The translations under genes and the position numbers were made by a program. From assembly GCA_003056245.1 (NCBI GenBank), contig MVDH01000001.1, forward strand, positions 863,679 to 927,678: a DNA stretch of 64,000 nt, read 5' to 3'. The notes beneath the pieces were generated by a model. It was not told the origin of the DNA and ran no database searches. It saw only the letters and a program-made list of their open reading frames with translations. Below, one piece after another: positions 49,701 to 57,969 of this stretch. The stretch's first letter is position 1. Every line of letters starts with the position of its first letter. This stretch comes from Cellvibrio sp. 79. GTDB taxonomy: Bacteria; Pseudomonadota; Gammaproteobacteria; Pseudomonadales; Cellvibrionaceae.

Positions 49701-51740
49701 GGTAGTAATTTATTGGTAACGTTAAACACCGGTGATGCTCTTGAATTTCATAATGTGTTTAATACCGATGGTAGCTACATTAATAATTATTATTACAACG
49801 GTGCGCTGGAGAATATTCGCTTTGCCAATGGTACTAATTGGAATGCGGCGTGGATTTTGCGGGAAGTTTCCGGTTTGCCTCGCGATTTGGTTGCGCCACC
49901 CAAGCCTGGGCTAGTGAGTATGAATGTTCAAGGCGGGGGAATGGAAATTGTAGGTACTGTGGAAGCTGGTGCGACCGTTGAAATCTACGATGACAAGTTG
50001 CAAAAAATGTCGGCTCAAATTGCCTATGCTGGCGATAGATTCACTATTTATCTTGATCCTGCACCGGTGAATGGCGAATCACTGTCGATAGTTGCATTTG
50101 ATGCGGTCGACAACAAATCGGAACGGCTCAGCTTTAATGTTCCGGACACAACTGCACCGTTACAACCGACTGCTAAATTTGATACCACAGGCCAAATCAT
50201 TTCTGGCGAAGCAGAAGCAGGCAGTCGTGTGAGCGTTAAAAATGCTGCTAACCAGGAAATCGGTTTTGCCACAGCGGATGCCACCAAAAAATATTCCATC
50301 ACGCTGACAACTGCACTGATCAACAAAGAAAGTGTTAAGGTCACAGCGCAAGATGCAGCAGGAAATATTTCGCCATTACGCACCATCACCGCGCCTGATA
50401 AAACTCCACCTGCAATTCCCACTGCAACCATCGATACTGCCGGAAAAATTATTACCGGCTCAGCAGAAGCTGGCAGCACCGTGATTGTAAAAAATGCAGC
50501 GGGTACGCAACTAAAAACGGCTACGGCAAATTCATCGGGTAAATATACCGTTACCTTGACCACGGCCTTGCTTAATAAAGAACTGCTTTCCATTACAGCA
50601 AAAGACACTGCGGGAAATATATCAGGTGTGAAAACAATCAATGCCCCTGACAAAACCCCACCTGCTGTTCCTACAGCAAGCATTGACGCGGTCGGGAAAA
50701 TTATTTCCGGTACAGCGGAAGCGGGCAGCACAGTGATAGTCAAAGATGCAGCAGGTAAGCAATTAGGTAGTGCTACTGCCAATACTTCTGGCGGTGCTTA
50801 CAGCATCACTTTGGCCACTGCATTAATTAATAAGGAGACTTTGTCAGTTACGGCAAAAGATGCGGCAGGAAATACTTCTGCAATCAAATCGCTAACTGCT
50901 CCGGATAAAACTGCACCTGCCTTACCAACTGCCGCGTTTGATTCAGCAGGTAAAGTCATTACCGGTGTTGCTGAAGCGGGCAGTATTGTTAGCGTGAAAA
51001 ATGCGGCAGGCACTGAATTAAAAACTGCTACCGCCAATACAAGTACGGGGGCTTATACCATTACGCTCACCACGGCATTAATTAATAAAGAAACCGTAAA
51101 TGTGACGGCAAAAGATGCAGCAGGAAATATCTCTGCAATCAAATCGCTAATTGCCCCTGATAAAACCCCACCATCAGCTCCAACAGCAAGCCTTGATGCG
51201 ACCCGTAAAATCATCGCCGGAAGTGCTGAGGCTGGTAGCTTGGTGGAAGTTAAAAATACTTCCAGCCAGTCATTAGGAACAGTTACTGCTAACGCAATAA
51301 CCGGTGCTTATACGATTACATTGAGTACTGCACTGGCAGTGAATCAGGTGGTGAACGTCACAGCAAAAGATGCAGTAGGAAATATTTCCCCGATTAAATC
51401 ACTCACCGCGCTGGCGGCTGCAAAAGTAGCGTTCGGTGATCTTGATTACGACAATCTGCGAATGGGGCCTCATCATCGTTTCGGCCTTCTTGTGCAATCT
51501 GATTTCAATAATACGAAATCAGAACAAGCCAAAAATACTTTCGATACATGGTTCGGCTCTCCCAATGATCGCGTGGTTCATGATCTGGTTGCGCGTGATC
51601 AGCCAGCAAAACCCCATGCCCAACAATTAGGCACACTTATCCAATCAATGGCTGCGTTTGCTCCGTCTTCGAGTGTGGAAGGGCATTTGTCAGCGCGAGC
51701 GACAAGTGAGTCTTCATTGTTGTTGGCGGTAGGTGCTTAA
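43710..51740 (+). CDS. Giant RTX protein: N-terminal GH24-like lysozyme domain, multiple RTX calcium-binding blocks, C-terminal Bap/Ig-like repeats and T1SS-type tail
   Basis: No signal peptide; KQVEGTHNGTPYIDTVGQVTIGVGFNIEG plus LFGLY-terminated region; many GGxGxDxLxGGxGxD repeats; six Ig-like repeats; LGTLIQSMAAFAPSS near the C-terminus. Confidence 0.93.
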   Translation: MMLSGIKGLTDEQYRNLRYLLIKQVEGTHNGTPYIDTVGQVTIGVGFNIEGNRDLRDRIYTYFKIGSEEVNADGDNYRELLTEVIESATSTNSLQTDLNGIMSQRWLEKGSPADVPNTFVLPDNDTVLRPMFDLAVQAYEDRLSHFLTQSGGDLPTSYERLALISLQWNDSPASPRALLRIGNSLSNALLNGNRATAWYEIGHNSGGPFNRRHLEAHLFGLYNDKNNVGDEEAEQVVSMYLNNYTTIISHESRDIIRDANTYLARMGMLGAVDTLGQILKPIANYIYENYKTADAQRLGRSGIGFSGDVVLGYETTGSDGTFIQPVYRWTYDKSPEDESNLPEGITGINDLLVGINGKAYSMQGLYGDDTIIGANMNDTLFGGYKENRVNSGNDRLIGGGGDDKLYGQDGHDVLLGGTGKDELTGGEGTDMLFGGDDKDTYIFEGNFGRDTIDDSDGSGEIKINGITLSQFQLRDGTDIIYHDDKNNPKFEIVKINEGDSTSLLITALSGSGSNGSVLVKNWSADELGLNLSDVITPTEPTINPATVNGTSAENMLSIENLLDANPSLNLDQFTGVNIDGGGGNDLILGQLRTDDNLKGGSENDIIIGGNLDVDANSMFRYFSYSTQGRDNIDGGAGDDWIYATSGTGTVAHGGADNDVLFASQVFNLIAFNIDKAENSDGVIIHEKISRDKVWSDIRSLSEIDARGGIEVGSMIILTKAVDNTYYPSASGTQFMMGVNINGSKMLSYNTVLDEDGNYNNRQASASHHMFLGQTKVFEGFTLASSQSLKGVNFYGDDGNDWIHGGLYSDYLSGGKDQDKLFGYNGHDVLDGGENDDQLKAGAGNDILIGGDGNDKLWGGEGKLVAENGADATGVTDNDMLYGGSGNDELYGGDGNDYLDGGSDRDILNGGSGDDIIIFSVDDFSLNGGGGNDTYIIENVVSPSETLNQRATQALAGKIPTASYATTFSSNVTTNNVVIEVPWLADSEGKNTLALTGIQSFDDISLWVQDDISLWGQNDNLLLSYGNGKAVMIENGASNLTLQIMLGDSKEALLANKTPYVELNDENFLSINQTPFQRQVNLASLIFNSTSAAISATATHANDYLVGSKLSDDLRANEYGSLLVGGYGDDRLFGSQGNDVYLFARGHGADSIRELNGNDRIKFGEGITQDQLTIKRDENLNLVFSLNTGERLTVENAFNRRGELNNSAIESVEFYDKTVWDLMRINAEITKNSAPIDPNGIIVGTDGYETLRGSDGPDIFEGKQGDDSLIGDAGNDTYVFNKGDGYDVIYDAAGSDTIEFGAGISRGDLTIDFSRGIGITYGTDGSTILIDKLLDGDTAINESPIEKIKFADGSELVLTESYLASFTNTPRYIEKINGEFYRTNKFWGYTTHDNITGTDINDDIRGNAGNDTLQSGKGDDYLYGNSGNDILTGGKGNDRLLGGEGNDTYRFNLWDGDDILEDATANWGVSAGTDTLELGVGILENQVDIRRDDYRGAIVSFGNGDSIIISNLFAGGGDAFHATDALEFIKFSSGVVWNQTRILAEINKTKTGVTLSGTNGIDVLTGTGFSDVLSGGDADDTLTGNHGDDTLNGDLGNDRLFGGLGADTLNGGEGDDFIQGGQDDDILNGSFGKNVFYFEKNDGRDRIHNWDSSSVIRFAPDIRAADVNVTVQGRDLIIKYSEYGVITINRAINEDGSPDLTFIVGNIEFANDPSWDLNTLLSKVDLSSTAGDDVIYGMNINDGIHGGAGNDVLYGLAGNDTLSGGDDNDSLFGGSGDDELQGGKGDDVIAGGWGNNRYLFNLGDGHDRLSFQPDSSTNTVVFGSGINPEDIRITDVPLESGSRGSDYIISINQHDSIYLTNGKEFRFQFADNSIHSLVELLPYTLASTENDDVITAPSQLIDSVQIYGRDGNDILTINSNNYGLLDGGAGNDTLQTTERSGGSVTYKGGAGNDIITNVGMATYQFARGDGQDRIDSSGYDTIEFAADILPAHVSVSRQGSNLLVTLNTGDALEFHNVFNTDGSYINNYYYNGALENIRFANGTNWNAAWILREVSGLPRDLVAPPKPGLVSMNVQGGGMEIVGTVEAGATVEIYDDKLQKMSAQIAYAGDRFTIYLDPAPVNGESLSIVAFDAVDNKSERLSFNVPDTTAPLQPTAKFDTTGQIISGEAEAGSRVSVKNAANQEIGFATADATKKYSITLTTALINKESVKVTAQDAAGNISPLRTITAPDKTPPAIPTATIDTAGKIITGSAEAGSTVIVKNAAGTQLKTATANSSGKYTVTLTTALLNKELLSITAKDTAGNISGVKTINAPDKTPPAVPTASIDAVGKIISGTAEAGSTVIVKDAAGKQLGSATANTSGGAYSITLATALINKETLSVTAKDAAGNTSAIKSLTAPDKTAPALPTAAFDSAGKVITGVAEAGSIVSVKNAAGTELKTATANTSTGAYTITLTTALINKETVNVTAKDAAGNISAIKSLIAPDKTPPSAPTASLDATRKIIAGSAEAGSLVEVKNTSSQSLGTVTANAITGAYTITLSTALAVNQVVNVTAKDAVGNISPIKSLTALAAAKVAFGDLDYDNLRMGPHHRFGLLVQSDFNNTKSEQAKNTFDTWFGSPNDRVVHDLVARDQPAKPHAQQLGTLIQSMAAFAPSSSVEGHLSARATSESSLLLAVGA
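50145..51413 (+). repeat. Five tandem Bap-like Ig-type repeats of about 84 aa (a sixth, degenerate copy lies upstream at about 49890)
   Basis: Repeated unit DKTPPAxPTAxxDxxGKIIxGxAEAGSxVxVKNAAGxxLxxATANxxxGxYxITLTTALINKExxxVTAKDAAGNISxIKSLTAP. Confidence 0.92.
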
Positions 51741-51792
51741 CAGTTGCGGATTGTTTGTTGTCATTGAATGCAATCTGCGGTTTCCCAAAAAG

Positions 51793-51825
51793 AAAAAGCT
51801 GCGTTAGCAATAACGCAGCTTTTTT
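51793..51825. terminator. Strong terminator after the RTX gene
   Basis: aaaaagctgcgttagcaataacgcagctttttt. Confidence 0.88.
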
Positions 51826-51883
51826 GGATTGATGTGGATAGTGTTTTTTCTGATGCAGATGCGAGTTAATAAATGATCCTGAG

Positions 51884-52354
51884 TTATTTATTAATTGCTA
51901 GCGCGGTAATAAATTTCCATTCATCAGCAGTCACTGGTTGTGTAGACAATCGGCTTTGTTTTACCAGCACCATATTCTCTAATGTCGGTTGCGCTTTAAT
52001 TTCCGCCAGCGGAATTAATCTTGGAAATTCTTTAGTCAGTTGAATGTCTACTGAAACCCAGCGCGGATTTTCCTGTGTGGATTTTGGATCGTAATAATCA
52101 CTTTCCGGATTAAATTGTGTGGGGTCGGGATAAGCGGTTTTTACAACTTTGGCAGTGCCAACAATGCCGACATTTTTACAGCTGCTGTGATAGATGAAAA
52201 CTTCATCGCCCATTTTGACTTGATCGCGCAAAAAATTGCGCGCTTGATAATTGCGAATGCCGTCCCAACGGCCGGTTTTATTAGGTGCGGCGGCGAGATG
52301 ATCTATGCCGTAGATATGGGGTTCAGCTTTGAATAACCAATATTGCTTTGCCAT
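51884..52354 (-). CDS. EVE domain-containing protein
   Basis: MAKQYWLFKAEPHIYGIDHLAAAPNKTGRWDGIRNYQARNFLRDQVKMGDEVFIYHSSCKNVGIVGTAKVVK. Confidence 0.93.
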   Translation of the reverse strand: MAKQYWLFKAEPHIYGIDHLAAAPNKTGRWDGIRNYQARNFLRDQVKMGDEVFIYHSSCKNVGIVGTAKVVKTAYPDPTQFNPESDYYDPKSTQENPRWVSVDIQLTKEFPRLIPLAEIKAQPTLENMVLVKQSRLSTQPVTADEWKFITALAINK

Positions 52355-52380
52355 AGATCATCTTCCTTACGGGATGTCAT

Positions 52381-54375
52381 TTAGAGCCATGCACTTAAAC
52401 GCTGTGCGGTTTCCTCGCTAACAACTTCCAGATTAATTTTACGTTTGTCGATGTCTACGTCTTTTACCAGAACGTAAACTTTATCGTCCAGGCGCCAGGT
52501 TTTTCCTTCAATGGTTAAACTCAAACGGCGCGAATCAAATTGTGCTTTGATTTCACCTTCTTTTGGTGCCAGCAATGCGTAACCATCGAGACCCCAGTCA
52601 TCAAGTTTGATGCCCAAACCAAATGAGTTAACGAGTGCAACACTGCCTTGATGCAAGCTACCAACATGTTGCGCTGCATACTGACAACCCAACCATGTTT
52701 CGGTAAAACGGCAAGCCTGACGGCCAGTGTTTAATTGGTTTTGCAAGGCTTCGGCAAATTGTTTTTTATCATCGATTTCAATCGGCGGTAATCCGCGCAG
52801 GATGCGTTTGATGGCGATGTGATTAAATAAATCGTTATAGCGGCGAATAGGTGAAGTCACCATCGCGTACGCGTTAAAGCCGAGACCAAAATGCGGGATT
52901 GGATCAAAGGTGAGTGATCCGGCTTGCAGCATGCGTTGCAATAAGGAATGTAGCGGTGCGCTGCTAACGTTATTGGTTGGATTAGTACGCAGTTCGCGGA
53001 ATAGTGCTTTGAAATTATCGAGCTGTGTTAAATCCCCGGGGGTTAAATCAGGGCGATCTTCCAATATCAATGCTTGTGCATCGCTCACGCGTTCGGGGCG
53101 GAAACCAATGTGGCTGGAAAAAATGCCGTAGCCAGGGTGCTGCAAAAATAATTCGCCCGCACAAATATTCGTAACAAGCATAGCTTCTTCAATCATGCGA
53201 TGAGCGGTATTGCGTTCACGCTTTTCGATGTGATCAATTTTTTTCTGATCGTTTAATACAAACGCATAATCTGCACGTTCTTCCATGACTAATGAGTTGG
53301 CTTGGCGATAAGCTGCGCGTGCTTGTGCAAAGGCTTGCAGTTCTACCAGCATATCGTGCACGTGTGTTGGCGCAGACAATGTGGAGATATCGTTGGTTAA
53401 CGCATCAAACACACCTTGATAACTTAATTTACATTGCGAACGAATTAATGCTTCGGCGAATTCATATTTGCTGATGGTGCCGTCGCGTAGGATTTGCATG
53501 CGGCAAATAACCGTCGGGCGTTTTTGTTCGGGAACCAGTGAATAAGTATCGTGCGATAAATCCACCGGCAACATGGTGACAGTTTGCCCGAGAATATAAT
53601 GCGTGCTGGCACGTTCGCGCGCGGCGAGCTCAAGCGGGCTACCAAAATCGATATGCTTGCTCGGGTCGGCAATAGCCGTAATTAATTCCCAACCCTGATC
53701 ATTCGCGGCGATATAAATCGCATCATCCATGTCGCGGGTATTTTCGGAATCAATGGTTACAAAGGGCAGGTGAGTTAAATCCACTTCGCCGTTATCAAAT
53801 GTCAATGGTGACCAATTAATGCTGCTCGCCTGGTTTTGCGCAGGTGATTGCCACTCGAACGGCATATGGAATTTGGCAATGCTATAACGGCTTTCTACAC
53901 CCGGATCTTCCGTTTTTCCAAGGCGGCTAATGATATGTACCTGGGTTTTGCCTTCGCTATTAAATGGGTGGCGAGCAATTTCGCAGTGAATCAGGTCACC
54001 AACTTCATGGCCTTTGCGCTCTTGTGGTGGAATAAATAACCAGCGATTAAAGTTGGCGACATCGGGCTCGACAAAATCTGTGGTCCCTTTGTTCACATAA
54101 CGACCTACAAATTCCTTCAGGCCGGGGGTAATCAGTTTTACCAGTTTGGCTTCAAACTGGCCTTTGCTATTGGTGGTGATTTCTGCCTCAACCCGGTCAT
54201 CAGGCAGTACACGCATCATCTGCTCCGGGTCGATGAAGGCCTCGCGGCCATCATCCAGAATCAGAAATCCAAAACGTTTGGTAGTTGTACGAACCGAGCC
54301 TTGCGCTATGTCTTTAGCGGAGATAATTGATGATTTCAGTTGGGAAAGTTGTTGCAGGGCATCTTTATTGAGCAT
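52381..54375 (-). CDS. rnb: Exoribonuclease II
   Basis: RNB-domain motif FVTIDSENTRDMDDAIYIAANDQGWELITAIADPSKHIDFGSPLE; C-terminal S1 domain. Confidence 0.9.
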   Translation of the reverse strand: MLNKDALQQLSQLKSSIISAKDIAQGSVRTTTKRFGFLILDDGREAFIDPEQMMRVLPDDRVEAEITTNSKGQFEAKLVKLITPGLKEFVGRYVNKGTTDFVEPDVANFNRWLFIPPQERKGHEVGDLIHCEIARHPFNSEGKTQVHIISRLGKTEDPGVESRYSIAKFHMPFEWQSPAQNQASSINWSPLTFDNGEVDLTHLPFVTIDSENTRDMDDAIYIAANDQGWELITAIADPSKHIDFGSPLELAARERASTHYILGQTVTMLPVDLSHDTYSLVPEQKRPTVICRMQILRDGTISKYEFAEALIRSQCKLSYQGVFDALTNDISTLSAPTHVHDMLVELQAFAQARAAYRQANSLVMEERADYAFVLNDQKKIDHIEKRERNTAHRMIEEAMLVTNICAGELFLQHPGYGIFSSHIGFRPERVSDAQALILEDRPDLTPGDLTQLDNFKALFRELRTNPTNNVSSAPLHSLLQRMLQAGSLTFDPIPHFGLGFNAYAMVTSPIRRYNDLFNHIAIKRILRGLPPIEIDDKKQFAEALQNQLNTGRQACRFTETWLGCQYAAQHVGSLHQGSVALVNSFGLGIKLDDWGLDGYALLAPKEGEIKAQFDSRRLSLTIEGKTWRLDDKVYVLVKDVDIDKRKINLEVVSEETAQRLSAWL

Positions 54376-54636
54376 GAGGTACGACTTATATAAGGAGAAT
54401 GCGCCGGATTATAGCCCGAATCAGCGCCGAAGTAGTGCGACTTTCACTGCTTCATTACCGACTATTTTTCTATAAATTTTAAGCTTTACTCATTATTGGT
54501 GTGCGGCCTTTTGACAGTGTGCACTGGCGGCGGGTTACAATCCTTTACAGTTAGTAATTGTTTTTATTGGACTTATTGCGATTTTTATTTCACTCGTCGC
54601 TATTTTTATCCCCACTTATAGAATAAGGGTTAGTTT

Positions 54637-56361
54637 TTGGACGCTATTACCATCAATCATATTTTGCTCATCGGGGCGTTGCTTGTTGCAGCCAGTATTT
54701 TGATGAGTTCAATTTCGACCCGCGTTGGCATCCCCATTCTGGTTATTTTTTTAGCAGTGGGAATGCTTGCCGGTGTGGATGGCCCGGGTGGCATCGAATA
54801 CAAAGATTACTCTTCAGCCTACCTGGTCAGTAACCTCGCCCTGGCAATTATTTTGCTGGATGGTGGTATGCGGACGCGTACTAGTAGTTTCCGTGTGGCC
54901 TTGTCTCCGGCGTTGTCACTTGCCACCGTGGGCGTATTAATTACCGCCGGTTTGACCGGCTGGGCCGCTGCGTGGCTGTTTGATTTGAGCTTGCTTGAGG
55001 GGTTGTTGATTGGAGCAATCGTAGGCTCAACAGATGCTGCTGTAGTGTTTAATCTCCTGAATGGTAAAGGTCTGAATGAACGGGTTAGCGCAACGCTGGA
55101 GATAGAATCGGGCAGCAATGACCCAATGGCTGTGTTTTTAACCATCACCTTGATTGCCATGATTTCCGCCGGGCAAACCGGTTTTTCCTGGGGCTTGCTG
55201 GGGACTTTCGTCGAGCATTTCGCGATTGGTATTGCCTTTGGCCTGGGTGGGGGATGGTTGCTGCTCCAGATGATTAATCGCCTGACTATTGCGGGTGGTT
55301 TGTATCCGCTGTTGGCTGTGAGCGGCGCCATCATGCTGTTTGCCTTGTCGAATGCGTTGCACGGCAGCGGGATTTTAACGGTGTACGTTTGTGGCTTGAT
55401 GCTCGGCAACCAGCCTATTCGCAATCGCCACGGCATTCTGCATATGTTTGATGGGCTTGCATGGTTAAGTCAGATCGGGATGTTTTTGGTGTTGGGATTG
55501 TTGCTTATCCCAAGTCAATTATTGCCAATTGCAGTGCCTGCACTGTTGTTGTCACTGTGGATTATTTTGTTTGCACGCCCCTTGTCTATTTTTGTGGGAT
55601 TGTTGCCGTTTCGCAGTTTTACCTGGCGCGAGCGCACGTTTATTTCCTGGGTGGGATTGCGCGGTGCAGTACCGGTTATTTTGGCGGTATTTCCCTTTAT
55701 GGCCGGTTTGGAAAATGCGCAGCTATTTTTTAACGTAGCGTTTTTTATTGTGTTGGTTTCGCTGCTGGTGCAAGGTACGACCCTTGGTTTCGCTGCAAAA
55801 CTTGCTAATGTCGTGGTACCTGAAACTCCATCGCCTATGTCCCGCGCCGGATTGGAAATTCATGTAACCAGCCAATGGGAATTATTCATTTATAAATTGG
55901 GCGCGGAAAAATGGTGTATCGGCGCGGCATTGCGCGAATTGCATATGCCGGAGAACACCCGTATCGCCGCGTTGTTTCGCGATAAGGAATTATTGCATCC
56001 ATCCGGTAGTACGCGGTTGATGGCGGGCGATGTGCTCTGTGTAATCGGCCACGAAAATGATTTGCCATCATTGGGAAAATTATTCAGCGTAGCGCCAAAA
56101 CGCACGCTGGATTTAAGTTTCTTTGGTGATTTTATTATGCAGGGTGATGCAGAGTTAAGTGATTTGGCGATGCTGTATCGACTCGATATGAAAGGGTACG
56201 AGGAGCACAAAACATTAGGGCCTTTAATTGCTCACATATTGGGGGGCAAGCCGGTTGTGGGTGACCAGACCGAGTGGAGCGGTATGTTGTGGACTATTGC
56301 CGAAGTTGACGGCAACGATGTTCGCAAAATCGGTGTCAAACCTGTTACCAAGAAAACCTGA
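54637..56361 (+). CDS. Potassium/proton antiporter, CPA1 family (CvrA/NhaP2-like)
   Basis: Multiple TM helices, [42 protein letters not shown]-terminal TrkA-C-like domain. Apparent TTG start. Confidence 0.9.
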   Translation: MDAITINHILLIGALLVAASILMSSISTRVGIPILVIFLAVGMLAGVDGPGGIEYKDYSSAYLVSNLALAIILLDGGMRTRTSSFRVALSPALSLATVGVLITAGLTGWAAAWLFDLSLLEGLLIGAIVGSTDAAVVFNLLNGKGLNERVSATLEIESGSNDPMAVFLTITLIAMISAGQTGFSWGLLGTFVEHFAIGIAFGLGGGWLLLQMINRLTIAGGLYPLLAVSGAIMLFALSNALHGSGILTVYVCGLMLGNQPIRNRHGILHMFDGLAWLSQIGMFLVLGLLLIPSQLLPIAVPALLLSLWIILFARPLSIFVGLLPFRSFTWRERTFISWVGLRGAVPVILAVFPFMAGLENAQLFFNVAFFIVLVSLLVQGTTLGFAAKLANVVVPETPSPMSRAGLEIHVTSQWELFIYKLGAEKWCIGAALRELHMPENTRIAALFRDKELLHPSGSTRLMAGDVLCVIGHENDLPSLGKLFSVAPKRTLDLSFFGDFIMQGDAELSDLAMLYRLDMKGYEEHKTLGPLIAHILGGKPVVGDQTEWSGMLWTIAEVDGNDVRKIGVKPVTKKT

Positions 56362-56369
56362 GTAATAAG

Positions 56370-57839
56370 GTGAATGTGATGAGCTTGATCGAATCCGGAT
56401 TATTCAAACCACAATTGTTGATTGATGGCGTTTGGTCTGCGGCTGAAGATGGAAAAATATTTTCGGTGGAGAATCCCGCAACGGGTGAGGTGATTGCGCA
56501 GGTTGCTGATGCAACACCGGCTGATGCCAAACGCGCAATTGCTGCCGCTGCACGTGCGCAAATTGCCTGGGCAGAAACATCCGTATTGGAGCGTAGCCGG
56601 TTATTGCGCAAATGGTTTGATCTGGTAATGCACAATCAGGAGGAGCTGGCGAAAATCCTCACTATTGAGCAAGGCAAGCCGCTCGCAGAAGCGCGTGGTG
56701 AAATTGCTTACGGTGCAAGTTACATCGAATGGTTTGCCGAAGAGGCCAAGCGAATTTATGGCGATGTAATTGCTCCATCAGAAAATAACACACGCATTTT
56801 AGTGATCAAGCAACCTGTTGGTGTGGTGGCGACAATTACACCGTGGAATTTTCCCAATGCAATGCTCGCACGCAAATTAGCGCCTGCACTCGCTGCGGGT
56901 TGTGCAGTTGTAGCAAAGCCGGCTGCAGAAACTCCGCTATCCGCGTTGGCATTAGGGCAGCTTGCAGTGGATGCGGGTATACCGGCTGGCCTTATCAATA
57001 TTCTTCCTTCCTCTTGCGCAAAAGAAATCGGTGAAGCTTTTACCTCAAATGAGCAAGTGCGAAAAATTTCGTTTACTGGATCAACCGCCGTCGGTAAACA
57101 ACTAATCACCCAATGCGCGGCAGATGTAAAACGTATAAGCCTGGAGTTGGGCGGTAACGCACCGTTTATTGTTTTTGAGGACGCAGACCTTGATGCTGCC
57201 GTTGCCGGTGCAATCGCGTCGAAATTTCGCAACGCAGGGCAAACCTGTGTTTGCGCTAATCGTTTTTACGTCCAGCAAACAATTTACGATACGTTTTGTG
57301 AAAAACTGGCTTCCGCCATGAAAGGTTTTGTTATTGGCAATGGATTGGATAAGGAAATAAACATGGGGCCACTTATTTCCAATCGAGCGCAACAAAAAGC
57401 TCAGGCATTGCTGGATGATGCAGTTTCACGCGGTGCAAAAATCGCCTATCAAGCAAAACAGGATGATTCATGGCAAACAGGTTATTTTTTTCCCCCTACG
57501 TTATTGGTGAATGTCCCTGTGGATGCGCGTTTAACTTGTGAAGAGATTTTTGGGCCAATTGCTCCAATAATTTCATTTGAAACAGAAGCGCAGGTTATTC
57601 AGTTTGCCAACTCATCCGAATACGGTTTGGCCGCGTATCTTTATACGCGCGATGCAAATCGTATCAAGCGTCTTTCTGATCAATTGCAAACCGGAATGCT
57701 CGGAGTTAACACCGGTTTGATTTCCAATGCTATGGCTCCGTTCGGTGGAGTCAAGCAGTCGGGATGGGGACGTGAAGGTTCCCGTTACGGTATGGATGAT
57801 TATCTGAATATAAAATACCTCCGCGAGTCGTTTTCCTGA
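56370..57839 (+). CDS. gabD: Succinate-semialdehyde dehydrogenase
   Basis: TPWNFPNAMLARKLAPALAAGCAVVAKPAAETPLSAL, SFTGSTAVGKQL, LELGGNAPFIVFEDADLDAAV, NAGQTCVCANR, GGVKQSGWGREGSRYGMDDYLNIKYL. Confidence 0.92.
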   Translation: MNVMSLIESGLFKPQLLIDGVWSAAEDGKIFSVENPATGEVIAQVADATPADAKRAIAAAARAQIAWAETSVLERSRLLRKWFDLVMHNQEELAKILTIEQGKPLAEARGEIAYGASYIEWFAEEAKRIYGDVIAPSENNTRILVIKQPVGVVATITPWNFPNAMLARKLAPALAAGCAVVAKPAAETPLSALALGQLAVDAGIPAGLINILPSSCAKEIGEAFTSNEQVRKISFTGSTAVGKQLITQCAADVKRISLELGGNAPFIVFEDADLDAAVAGAIASKFRNAGQTCVCANRFYVQQTIYDTFCEKLASAMKGFVIGNGLDKEINMGPLISNRAQQKAQALLDDAVSRGAKIAYQAKQDDSWQTGYFFPPTLLVNVPVDARLTCEEIFGPIAPIISFETEAQVIQFANSSEYGLAAYLYTRDANRIKRLSDQLQTGMLGVNTGLISNAMAPFGGVKQSGWGREGSRYGMDDYLNIKYLRESFS

Positions 57840-57857
57840 TTAATAACATGATGTATG

Positions 57858-57896
57858 CAAATGCTCACGGCTTGTCGTGATAACAGGCATTTTTTT
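57858..57896 (+). terminator. Probable terminator after gabD
   Basis: aatgctcacggcttgtcgtgataacaggcattttttt imperfect stem with T-tract. Confidence 0.5.
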
Positions 57897-57969
57897 ATTT
57901 CCATACTAGACTTTTATTACCGGCAATTGTGTTGGTATTTATTTGATCAAAAGTCTATGAGGTTTTGCC

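Noticed and set aside
50048-50782. 244-aa minus-strand ORF
   Set aside because: Antisense to the Ig-like repeat region of the RTX gene; the open frame results from repeated codon composition, and its own sequence shows no domain.
54819-55436. 205-aa minus-strand ORF
   Set aside because: Antisense inside the K+/H+ antiporter gene, with no recognisable motif.
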